Part shown: one piece after another, positions 1 to 5,929 of the stretch | Position numbering within the stretch: position 1 is the first letter of the stretch | How the letters are laid out: every line of letters starts with the position of its first letter | Source of the DNA: an uncultured Lachnospiraceae bacterium | GTDB taxonomy: Bacteria > Bacillota > Clostridia > Lachnospirales > Lachnospiraceae | Direction of reading: 5' to 3' | NCBI GenBank assembly: GCA_905236615.1 | Contig: CAJORC010000080.1 | Location: 1-5,983 of the forward strand | Length of the DNA stretch: 5,983 bases | The notes under the pieces: generated by a model | What the model was told of the DNA's origin: nothing | Seen by the model: only the letters and a program-made list of their open reading frames with translations | Databases searched by the model: none | Made by a program: the position numbers and the translations under genes

Positions 1-133
1 AAAGGCTAAGGAAGCTGCATGGCGTGCGGTATACCTTCACGGAGCAGCAGGAGACAGGGCAAAAGAAAAGAACGGTGCCCATACAATGCTCGCCAGTGAT
101 ATCATTTCATCGATCTCGGAGCTTGATATTTAA
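1..133 (+). CDS. NAD(P)H-hydrate dehydratase, C-terminal end (partial)
   Basis: Only the last 43 codons are in the window; the reading frame enters at base 2 and stops with TAA at 131-133. The visible peptide contains AVYLHGAAGD followed by TMLASDII, which matches the usual C-terminus of the YjeF-C/carbohydrate kinase-like family (NnrD), where an HG-x-AGD stretch and a LASDII-type ending are typical. That family is known to dehydrate damaged NAD(P)H hydrate back to NAD(P)H using ADP or ATP; in many bacteria it is fused to an N-terminal epimerase domain (NnrE), which cannot be judged here. The catalytic and nucleotide-binding motifs lie upstream of the window. No convincing terminator separates it from alr, so some read-through into alr is possible. 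Identification rests on a short segment but the motif match is good. Confidence 0.8.
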   Translation, partial: KAKEAAWRAVYLHGAAGDRAKEKNGAHTMLASDIISSISELDI

Positions 134-153
134 GATATCTGATAAATTTTTGC

Positions 154-183
154 TTAACATTCCCTATATCATGGTGGTATAAT
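154..183 (+). promoter_or_regulatory. Sigma-A-type promoter for alr operon
   Basis: TTAACA at 154-159 (five of six matches to TTGACA) is followed after 18 bases by a perfect TATAAT at 178-183. TG at 175-176, one base ahead of the hexamer, makes it an extended -10. Transcription would start near 190, giving a leader of about 25 bases before alr. It is the best promoter in the window and probably drives all genes through scpB. Confidence 0.8.
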
Positions 184-214
184 CTAAACCAAAACATAAG
201 AGGGAGGCTTTGTT

Positions 215-1399
215 ATGCGAAAATATGAAAGAGTCTATGCGACTGTGGATCTGGACGCCCTGCACTTCAATATGGAGTCCATGAAGGGCAATATAGCGGA
301 CGGGACCAGAATGATGGCGGTAATAAAGACAAATGCTTACGGCCATGGCGCAGTTAAACTTGCGGAAGAACTTGAAAATCTTGATTATCTTTACGGCTTT
401 GCGACAGCCACCTTCGAGGAAGCAATGGAGCTTCGGAGCAATGGTATCACAAAGCCTATTTTAGTGCTGGGATATACCTTTCCGGAAACTTATGCCGGAA
501 TGATAGAAAATGAGATACGTCCGGCAGTTTTCAGACTTGATCAGGCAGAGGAATTTTCAAAGAAGGCTGTAGAACTTGGGAAAAAGGTATACTTCCATCT
601 TGCGGTTGATACTGCGATGAGCAGGATAGGAGTCCGTCCCGACGATTCATCTCTTGAAACGGTTGAGAAGATAGCAGCGCTTCCGAATGTGGAAATGGAG
701 GGCGTTTTCACCCATTTCTCAAAGGCAGATATGATCGGCAGGGAAAATACTTTAGGCCAGATAAAAAAATTCAGTAATTATATAGAAAAACTTAAGGAAA
801 GAAAAATAGAATTTAAGATCCACCACTGTTCCAATTCTGCGGGCATTATAGATTACAGGGAAGCCAACATGGATATGGTGCGGGCAGGCATAACCCTTTA
901 CGGGCTCTGGCCTTCCAATGAAGTGAGACGCGATATAATTGACCTCAAACCATTACTTGCACTGAAAAGCCATATCGTATATATTAAGTATATTGAGCCT
1001 GGAGAGGCAGTAAGTTACGGAGGCACTTATACGGCAGAAGAACGCCGCAGGGTCGCTACTATTCCGGTTGGCTACGGAGACGGTTATCCGAGGAGCCTGT
1101 CAAATAAGGGATATGTTCTCATCAGAGGAAAGAAAGCACCCATACTTGGTCGTGTCTGCATGGATCAGTTCATGGTGGACATTACGGATATCGAGGGAGC
1201 AGCCGAGGGTGATGAAGTGACCCTGATCGGGCGTGACGGAGACGAAGAGATCAGCATGGAAATACTCGGAGACCTTTCGGGACGCTTTAATTATGAGCTT
1301 TCCTGTGATCTGGGCAGACGTATTCCCAGAATTTATATAAAAGACGGAAAGGCAGTGGACGTCAGAGACGAATTCAGAGATGTTGTCAAAATTCAGTAG
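215..1399 (+). CDS. alr: Alanine racemase
   Basis: This PLP enzyme interconverts L- and D-alanine in the cytoplasm and so feeds D-Ala-D-Ala synthesis for peptidoglycan. At 394 residues it has the normal family length. The fold type III barrel comes first: K38 in AVIKTNAYGHG is the PLP lysine, R137 lies in the DTAMSRIG segment, and R223 in DMVRAGITLYG is the arginine that contacts the PLP ring nitrogen. The C-terminal domain carries the second catalytic base Y268 (VSYGGTY) and the CMDQFMVD segment at 315-322. ATG 215 is chosen because GGGAGG at 202-207 lies 7 bases upstream and the protein starts at the usual place. A strong promoter sits just ahead. One oddity: the position equivalent to the carbamylated lysine of the Geobacillus enzyme is A130 (LAVDTAM instead of LKVDTGM). 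The other catalytic residues are intact, so activity is expected. Its end overlaps the next gene by 20 bases. Confidence 0.96.
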   Translation: MRKYERVYATVDLDALHFNMESMKGNIADGTRMMAVIKTNAYGHGAVKLAEELENLDYLYGFATATFEEAMELRSNGITKPILVLGYTFPETYAGMIENEIRPAVFRLDQAEEFSKKAVELGKKVYFHLAVDTAMSRIGVRPDDSSLETVEKIAALPNVEMEGVFTHFSKADMIGRENTLGQIKKFSNYIEKLKERKIEFKIHHCSNSAGIIDYREANMDMVRAGITLYGLWPSNEVRRDIIDLKPLLALKSHIVYIKYIEPGEAVSYGGTYTAEERRRVATIPVGYGDGYPRSLSNKGYVLIRGKKAPILGRVCMDQFMVDITDIEGAAEGDEVTLIGRDGDEEISMEILGDLSGRFNYELSCDLGRRIPRIYIKDGKAVDVRDEFRDVVKIQ

Positions 1400-2225
1400 T
1401 TTATTTAAGAAGAAAGATAAGTTAGACGAAGATGAAATAATATCCATGGTCAACGAAGGCCATGAAAAGGGTGTTTTCGAGGCGTCTGAAGCGGAGATGA
1501 TAAACAAGGTCTTTAAGTTTTCCGACAAGGAAGCCCATGATATTATGACCCATCGTGAAAATATCATAGGGATCGATGCCGATGACAGCCTTGAAGATGT
1601 TGTCGACTTTATGCTGGACGGGAATAAATCAAGATATCCGGTTTATGAAGAGAACATCGACAATATTATCGGAGTCATCTATTTTAAGGATGTCATGAAG
1701 AGCAATGTGCGTCCTGATCTGAGGCAGAAGAAGATCCGCGAGATAGAAGGTCTTATTATCGAGGCGAAATTTGTCCCCGAAACAAGGAAGATAGATACTC
1801 TTTTTCATGGAATGCAGCAGAATAAGACGCACATGATGATCGTTGTTGATGAGTACGGGCAGACTTCAGGCATTGTTACGATGGAAGACATCCTTGAAGA
1901 AATCTTCGGAAATATTTTAGATGAATATGATGACGAGGAAGTGAACATCAGACGTCAGGGTGATAATACCTTTATTATCGAGGGGCTTACGCCTCTTGAG
2001 GAAGTTTCGGAAAAACTGGGTATTGAATTCCCGGATGACGGTTACGAAACCCTGAACGGATTTTTGACTGACAGGCTCGGACATGTGCCGAAAACAGGTG
2101 AAGATTTTGAAACGGATTATGAAGGATATTGTTTTCGGATTGCATCGGTCAAGGGTCGTGTGATACAATCGGTAAGGTGCCGGAAGATTCCGGAGAATTC
2201 GGCGGATAATACGGGAAATTCTTAA
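1380..2225 (+). CDS. Soluble CorC/YbeX-like CBS-pair protein (HlyC/CorC family)
   Basis: A 281-residue protein with the layout of E. coli CorC (YbeX). A short basic N-terminus and an acidic linker (EDEIISMVNEG) are followed by two CBS domains, roughly residues 55-115 (IMTHRENI, SRYPVYEE, GVIYFKD) and 120-175 (FVPETRKID, MIVVDEYGQTSGIVTMEDILEEI). A CorC_HlyC C-terminal domain follows at about 190-270. The N-terminal DUF21 membrane domain of longer TlyC/YhdP-type relatives is absent, so the protein should be cytosolic. CBS pairs commonly bind adenine nucleotides. The family has been tied to Mg2+/Co2+ efflux and, for YbeX, to ribosome metabolism; the hemolysin label is historical. ATG 1380 lies inside alr in another frame, with only a weak purine stretch ahead (AGAGA), so translation is probably coupled to alr. 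TTG 1383 is a less likely start. Family placement is firm; the exact role is not. Confidence 0.88.
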   Translation: MLSKFSSLFKKKDKLDEDEIISMVNEGHEKGVFEASEAEMINKVFKFSDKEAHDIMTHRENIIGIDADDSLEDVVDFMLDGNKSRYPVYEENIDNIIGVIYFKDVMKSNVRPDLRQKKIREIEGLIIEAKFVPETRKIDTLFHGMQQNKTHMMIVVDEYGQTSGIVTMEDILEEIFGNILDEYDDEEVNIRRQGDNTFIIEGLTPLEEVSEKLGIEFPDDGYETLNGFLTDRLGHVPKTGEDFETDYEGYCFRIASVKGRVIQSVRCRKIPENSADNTGNS

Positions 2226-2263
2226 AATAAGGATATTACCCCATAAAAAATATATATTTAAGT

Positions 2264-2269
2264 AAGGAG
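2264..2269 (+). promoter_or_regulatory. Ribosome-binding site for yebC
   Basis: AAGGAG at 2264-2269 stands 9 bases before ATG 2279, at the end of a 53-base AT-rich spacer. It is one of the clearest Shine-Dalgarno sequences in the operon and agrees with high, independent translation of yebC. Confidence 0.75.
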
Positions 2270-2278
2270 TTTTTAGAA

Positions 2279-3007
2279 ATGTCAGGACATTCAAAATTTG
2301 CAAACATCAAGCACAAGAAGGAAAAGAACGATGCTGCCAAGGGTAAGGTATTTACCATTATCGGACGTGAGATCGCGGTTGCCGTAAAGGAAGGCGGACC
2401 GGACGTAAACAACAATTTCAAGCTTGCGCAGGTTGTTGCAAAGGCTAAGGCTGCAAACATGCCTAACGATACTATCGAGAGAGGTATCAAGAAGGCAGCG
2501 GGCGATTCAGATAACGTAAATTACGAATATTGTACTTATGAAGGATACGGCCCGGGTGGTTCAGCTATCATCGTTCAGACGCTTACAGACAACAGAAACC
2601 GTACAGCTGCCAATGTTCGTGCAGCTTTTACAAAGGGCGGCGGAAATCTCGGAACACAGGGAAGTGTATCTTTCATGTTCGATGAAAAGGGTCAGATCAT
2701 CGTAGATAAAGAGGAATGTGAGCTTTCTGCAGATGACCTTATGATGATGGCACTTGATGCAGGTGCTGACGATTTCAATGAAGAGGATGACAGCTTTGAG
2801 ATCATCACTTCTCCCGATGCTTTTGAGGATGTAAGAAAAGCACTTGAAGAAGCCAAGGTAGAGATGGTTTCGGCAGAAGTAACAAAGCTTCCGCAGAACT
2901 ATGTTGATGTAAACGACGAAGAGGCAGCAACAAAGCTTCAGAGAATCCTTGATCTGCTTGAAGATGATGATGACGTTCAGGCGGTCTATCACAATGCGAA
3001 TCTCTGA
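2279..3007 (+). CDS. yebC: YebC/PmpR (TACO1) family protein
   Basis: This 242-residue protein has the family's normal length and its hallmark N-terminus, [13 protein letters not shown] (many members have W where this has F7), followed by [12 protein letters not shown], the GPGG segment of the middle domain and [17 protein letters not shown]. An acidic C-terminal region ends in [14 protein letters not shown], the common family ending. Members were first described as DNA-binding transcriptional regulators (PmpR). The mitochondrial relative TACO1, and more recently bacterial YebC, have been linked to translation and relief of ribosome stalling at proline-rich stretches. Assignment to the family is secure; transcription versus translation role is from the literature, not from this sequence. 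Codon use is biased: of 13 isoleucines, 12 are ATC, one ATT and none ATA, whereas neighbouring genes use ATA freely. With its strong ribosome-binding site this points to high expression. Confidence 0.96.
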   Translation: MSGHSKFANIKHKKEKNDAAKGKVFTIIGREIAVAVKEGGPDVNNNFKLAQVVAKAKAANMPNDTIERGIKKAAGDSDNVNYEYCTYEGYGPGGSAIIVQTLTDNRNRTAANVRAAFTKGGGNLGTQGSVSFMFDEKGQIIVDKEECELSADDLMMMALDAGADDFNEEDDSFEIITSPDAFEDVRKALEEAKVEMVSAEVTKLPQNYVDVNDEEAATKLQRILDLLEDDDDVQAVYHNANL

Positions 3008-3036
3008 TCGAGAGAGTAAAATACAGGGAAAATACT

Positions 3037-3522
3037 ATGTCAATTGAAAATGAAACACACCGCCTTTTGTCTGAAATAGATACCAGAGCAGGTCTCAAAA
3101 ATTTCAGAAAAAGGCGTTATGAAGACTTCTTCCTTAATTACAGAAGCAGTATGAGAGATGTATATGAACTCTTTAATACTCTTTATCGGGAGACTGAAGA
3201 TAAGGAAGAACGCGATGATAAAATGAATGCAGCGGCACTTGATCTTGTGAAATGGGCTCAGAATACTTATGAGTCCACAGGCTGGTTCAACCGTGAGCAA
3301 AAACTTATAGATATGCAGTGCATGATGGTATTTTATGTATTTCCGGGCATTCTTTCAAATGCAAATGAGGAAGACAGACTTATGACGGATATCATCATAG
3401 CACAGTGGAAGAGTGCTTTCCCGAAGTCCAATATAAACGCTGCTACTTTTGAAGAGATAAACGGCGGCTTTAAGGACTCTATATTCGGAATGGCTCTTGC
3501 GGATATTTTCAAAAAGAAATAA
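3037..3522 (+). CDS. Uncharacterised 161-residue protein
   Basis: I do not recognise a characterised family. The frame is open from ATG 3037, has AGGGAA at 3025-3030 six bases ahead, and fits snugly between yebC (29-base gap) and the metallophosphoesterase (4-base gap), so it is a real gene. The protein looks soluble and mostly helical: a basic patch FRKRRYEDFF at 23-32, a charged segment ETEDKEERDDK at 52-62, then an aromatic-rich core (W73, W83, MVFYVFPGIL at 97-106, W124) and a C-terminal block FPKSNI...TFEEINGGFKDSIFG at 128-151 ending in lysines. There is one cysteine (C95), no signal peptide, no convincing membrane helix and no nucleotide-binding motif. The VFPGIL and FEEINGGF blocks feel like conserved signatures of a Firmicutes hypothetical family, but I cannot verify that here. 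Position suggests co-expression with housekeeping genes. Confidence 0.85.
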   Translation: MSIENETHRLLSEIDTRAGLKNFRKRRYEDFFLNYRSSMRDVYELFNTLYRETEDKEERDDKMNAAALDLVKWAQNTYESTGWFNREQKLIDMQCMMVFYVFPGILSNANEEDRLMTDIIIAQWKSAFPKSNINAATFEEINGGFKDSIFGMALADIFKKK

Positions 3523-3526
3523 CGGT

Positions 3527-4327
3527 ATGGGTTTTTCATTAAAAAAATTTGAAATCAACAGATGGACTTTTGAGTCTCCGAAAATCACAAAAGAGAGTAC
3601 AATGGCGGTTATTTCAGACCTGCATGAATGCGAGTACGGGAAAGATAACTGCCGGCTTCTTGATGCGCTGAAAAAGCTTGATCCGGACATGATAATCATA
3701 GCCGGTGACTGGATAGAAGGCGGAAGAAATGCTGACTGCACAAGGATCATGGAATTCCTGAAGGTTCTCGCAGGTATTTTTCCGGTATATTTCGGTGTCG
3801 GAAATCATGAGAGAAAAGTTCTGGAAATTTCGAAATACTCCGAACAGAGAAGGCGTTTTGTCAGAGGACTGCAGAATGCAGGGGTCGGGCTTCTGCGAAA
3901 TGAGTACAAGGACATCGAAGACAGCAATATAAGGATAACGGGACTTGATCTTGAAAAGACTTATTACAGAAAAGTTGTGAGATATCCGGTTCCTACAGAG
4001 CATCTGTATGAGCTGATAGATGTTGCCGATGAGTCAAAGTTCAATATTCTTCTGGCTCATAATCCTGAGCATTTCATGGATTATGTCACATGGAATCCCG
4101 ATCTTATCTTGTCGGGGCATGTTCATGGCGGAATCATAAGGATACCGGGGATAGGAGGCACTGTTTCTCCCGCATATAAGCTTTTCCCGAAATATGATGC
4201 AGGTGTTTATGTGAAAGATGAGAGCAGAATGCTCGTAAGCCGCGGCTTGGGCTCGCATTCGATACGTCTGAGGGTTTTCAATACGCCTGAGATTCTTTTT
4301 GTAAAGCTGAAACCTGTCGGATCATAA
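3527..4327 (+). CDS. Calcineurin-like metallophosphoesterase
   Basis: All signature motifs of the calcineurin-like fold are present in order (numbering from ATG 3527, 266 residues): D31-L-H33 in ISDLHE, D61 in AGDW, N93-H94-E95 in GNHE, H178 in LLAHNPE, and H198-V-H200 in SGHVHGG. These residues coordinate two metal ions (commonly Mn or Fe), so a functional phosphohydrolase is expected. The substrate cannot be read from sequence; relatives such as YkuE and YaeI act on phospholipid or nucleotide-type phosphoesters. Unlike many of those, no N-terminal membrane segment or signal peptide is visible, so a cytoplasmic location is likely. The frame extends upstream to TTG 3497, inside the preceding gene, but neither start has a strong ribosome-binding site. 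ATG 3527, four bases after the previous stop, is preferred and implies coupled translation. Immediate association with scpAB may be only operon convenience. Confidence 0.9.
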   Translation: MGFSLKKFEINRWTFESPKITKESTMAVISDLHECEYGKDNCRLLDALKKLDPDMIIIAGDWIEGGRNADCTRIMEFLKVLAGIFPVYFGVGNHERKVLEISKYSEQRRRFVRGLQNAGVGLLRNEYKDIEDSNIRITGLDLEKTYYRKVVRYPVPTEHLYELIDVADESKFNILLAHNPEHFMDYVTWNPDLILSGHVHGGIIRIPGIGGTVSPAYKLFPKYDAGVYVKDESRMLVSRGLGSHSIRLRVFNTPEILFVKLKPVGS

Positions 4328-4341
4328 ATCTGACAGCCAAT

Positions 4342-4346
4342 GAGGA
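4342..4346 (+). promoter_or_regulatory. Ribosome-binding site deciding the scpA start
   Basis: GAGGA at 4342-4346 is the only Shine-Dalgarno-like sequence here. It lies 5 bases before ATG 4352 and 11 before ATG 4358, and overlaps the upstream ATG 4340, which therefore has no site of its own. It favours ATG 4352. Confidence 0.55.
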
Positions 4347-4351
4347 TTGAA

Positions 4352-5104
4352 ATGACAATGGAAGTGAAACTGGAAGCATTTGAAGGTCCCCTTGATCTGC
4401 TGCTTCACCTTATTGAAAAAAATAAAGTTGATATTTATGATATTCCGATATCGCTGATAACCGGTCAGTATATGGAATACTTAAATGCCATGATGGAGGC
4501 AGACCTTGATGTCATGAGCGATTTTCTTGTTATGGCGGCGACTTTGCTGGACATAAAATGTAAAATGCTTCTGCCTCAGAAGGTTAATGAGGAAGGTGAA
4601 CCGGAAGATCCCCGGGACGAGCTTGTGGGACAGCTGCTTGAATATAAGCTTTGCCGTTATATGTCATTTGCGCTTAAGGATATGCAGCAGGACGCTTCTC
4701 ATGTAATGTTCAGAAAGGCTGAGATGCCTGAATGGATAAGCGAATACAAGGCTCCGGTTGATTACGATATCCTTCTGGGAGATATGACTCTTGAGAAGCT
4801 GAATAAGATTTTTAAAGAGACATTAAAACGTCGGGAAGACAAAATTGACCCTATTCGTTCTAAGTTCGGAAAGATTGAAAAGGATGAGGTAAATCTGGAA
4901 GAAAGAACTGAATTTGTGAAGAAATATGCTCTGGAGCATAAGAATTTCAGCTTCAGGGAACTTCTGGAGGGAGTAGGAACAAAGCTTGAACTGATCGTTA
5001 CCTTTATGTGCCTTCTGGAACTTATGAAGACCGGAAATTATGAAGTTTCGCAGGCGTCTGATGAGGAAGACATACTGGTAAGATTAAAGGAAAAAGCTGC
5101 TTAG
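4352..5104 (+). CDS. scpA: Segregation and condensation protein A (kleisin)
   Basis: ScpA is the kleisin that bridges the Smc ATPase heads and binds a ScpB dimer, forming the bacterial condensin that compacts and resolves chromosomes. From ATG 4352 it is 250 residues, normal for the family. The N-terminal hallmark FEGPLDLLLHLIEKNKVDIYDIPI (the block from F10) is closely similar to B. subtilis ScpA. The DFLVMAATLLDIKCKMLLP helix follows, then an acidic linker (EEGEPEDPRDE) and the LLEYKL segment. The C-terminal winged helix (about 197-250, FSFRELLE...IVTFMCLLELMKTG) binds the Smc head. Three in-frame ATGs (4340, 4352, 4358) are possible; spacing from GAGGA favours 4352, while 4358 gives the start most like other ScpA proteins. 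It follows the phosphoesterase by 24 bases and precedes scpB by 10. Confidence 0.95.
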   Translation: MTMEVKLEAFEGPLDLLLHLIEKNKVDIYDIPISLITGQYMEYLNAMMEADLDVMSDFLVMAATLLDIKCKMLLPQKVNEEGEPEDPRDELVGQLLEYKLCRYMSFALKDMQQDASHVMFRKAEMPEWISEYKAPVDYDILLGDMTLEKLNKIFKETLKRREDKIDPIRSKFGKIEKDEVNLEERTEFVKKYALEHKNFSFRELLEGVGTKLELIVTFMCLLELMKTGNYEVSQASDEEDILVRLKEKAA

Positions 5105-5114
5105 AAATAATGAT

Positions 5115-5723
5115 ATGGATACGATGGATATGAACAAACTGGCAGGTATAATAGAGGCTATTTTATTTACATCGGGTGATTCGGTGGAATTAAGCAGATT
5201 AAAGGAAATTACGGAGGCGACCGATGAACAGTTAACGGTCGCCCTCGGTGTCCTTGAAAAAAGATATGAGTCTGACGAGAGCGGACTGGTGCTGGTACAG
5301 CTTGAGGATTCGGTACAGCTTGCTACAAAGAGCGATATGTATGAGTATCTCATAAAGATCGCAAGGACGCCAAAGCAGTACAGGCTGTCGGATACGGCAC
5401 TGGAAACACTTTCGATAATTGCCTATAAGCAGCCGGTAACAAGAATGCAGATAGAGCATATCAGAGGAGTGAGCTGTTCACATGCGATTGACAGACTGCT
5501 TGAATATGACCTTATAAAAGAACTTGGCAGACTTGATGCTCCGGGACGACCGCTTCTTTTCGGAACAACGGAAGAATTCCTGAGAAGATTTGGTGTTAAG
5601 AGTCTTGATGAACTTCCGAAACCGGCTTCTGAAAGACTGGAGGAATTCAGGGAACAGGCTGAAGCAGAGGCTACGGAAGAACTTGGGGAAGATCCGGAAA
5701 AGCCGATAAATCTTGAAGTATAA
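5115..5723 (+). CDS. scpB: Segregation and condensation protein B
   Basis: ScpB dimerises and binds the central part of ScpA in the Smc-ScpAB condensin. At 202 residues the length fits. Two winged-helix domains are seen: the first begins KLAGIIEAILFTSGD (residue 8 on), the second carries the conserved ALETLSIIAYKQPVTR block from residue 95, the IRGV turn and the LGRLDAPGRPLLFGTT strand. FLRRFGVKSLDELP completes the second domain before an acidic, probably disordered tail (about 175-202). The start has no good Shine-Dalgarno sequence; the nearest purine run, AAAGGA at 5086-5091, is 23 bases away. Translation is therefore probably coupled to scpA, whose stop lies 10 bases upstream. Internal ATGs at 5124 and 5130 are alternatives that alter only the first few residues. 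It is the last gene before the terminator. Confidence 0.95.
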   Translation: MDTMDMNKLAGIIEAILFTSGDSVELSRLKEITEATDEQLTVALGVLEKRYESDESGLVLVQLEDSVQLATKSDMYEYLIKIARTPKQYRLSDTALETLSIIAYKQPVTRMQIEHIRGVSCSHAIDRLLEYDLIKELGRLDAPGRPLLFGTTEEFLRRFGVKSLDELPKPASERLEEFREQAEAEATEELGEDPEKPINLEV

Positions 5724-5745
5724 ATGACTGATAAATACGTATTGT

Positions 5746-5790
5746 AAAAAACATCTTTTGTCTTAATTTTAAGACATCAGATGTTTTTTT
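5746..5790 (+). terminator. Intrinsic terminator after scpB
   Basis: A hairpin pairs ACATCT (5751-5756) with AGATGT (5779-5784) and GTCTTA (5760-5765) with TAAGAC (5770-5775), around an ATTT loop and with a small internal mismatch. It ends in seven T's (5784-5790), and an A-run at 5746-5751 can pair with them. It lies 22 bases after the scpB stop and marks the end of the alr-scpB transcription unit. Confidence 0.88.
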
Positions 5791-5815
5791 AATACAAGAA
5801 ATCTGTCTTTTTTGC

Positions 5816-5844
5816 TATATTTTTAATAGCCTTTATGCTATACT
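5816..5844 (+). promoter_or_regulatory. Promoter for the carboxyltransferase gene
   Basis: TATACT at 5839-5844 is preceded by TG at 5836-5837, forming an extended -10 element. The -35 region is poor: TATATT at 5816-5821 has the right 17-base spacing but weak similarity, while the better TTGCTA at 5812-5817 is too far (21 bases). The position, just after a terminator and about 80 bases before a new gene, supports the call. Transcription would start near 5851. Confidence 0.55.
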
Positions 5845-5863
5845 AAAATGAGTGTTAAGATTT

Positions 5864-5888
5864 TCACAGGGATATCTATGCCCTGAGA
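5864..5888 (+). promoter_or_regulatory. Inverted repeat / hairpin in the leader of the last gene
   Basis: CAGGG (5867-5871) pairs perfectly with CCCTG (5881-5885). The arms extend outward by TC/GA (5864-5865 with 5887-5888) across one A-A mismatch, and inward by AT/AT with one bulged G. It sits downstream of the predicted transcription start and 26 bases before the ribosome-binding site. It has no T-run, so it is not a terminator. It could be an RNA leader hairpin or an operator; function unknown. Confidence 0.4.
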
Positions 5889-5914
5889 GAAATATGACAA
5901 CTAATTATTCGCAA

Positions 5915-5920
5915 TGGAGG
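5915..5920 (+). promoter_or_regulatory. Ribosome-binding site deciding the start of the last gene
   Basis: TGGAGG at 5915-5920 is 9 bases before ATG 5930. An in-frame ATG at 5894 would add 12 residues but has only a weak AGAGA ahead of it. The site therefore selects 5930. Confidence 0.7.
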
Positions 5921-5929
5921 ACTGAAAGT

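Noticed and set aside
125..150. AT-rich dyad (GATAT...ATATC, AGATATCT) followed by T's after the first gene
   Set aside because: The stem is short, all A/T-rich and overlaps the stop codon; too unstable to call a terminator.
1100..1567. A 155-codon open frame on the - strand across alr and the CorC-like gene
   Set aside because: It is antisense to two well-identified genes, has no family resemblance, and no promoter or ribosome-binding site stands out.
2960..2975. GAT-rich run near the end of yebC as a possible microsatellite
   Set aside because: It encodes the acidic LEDDDD stretch normal for the C-terminus of this family.
2805..3098. A - strand open frame opposite the end of yebC
   Set aside because: Its composition (repeated Leu/His/Pro) reflects the reverse complement of the acidic codon-rich end of yebC; no independent evidence of coding.
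3355..3750. A 131-codon - strand open frame opposite the unknown gene and the phosphoesterase
   Set aside because: It is antisense to a frame with five conserved catalytic motifs and looks like a shadow.
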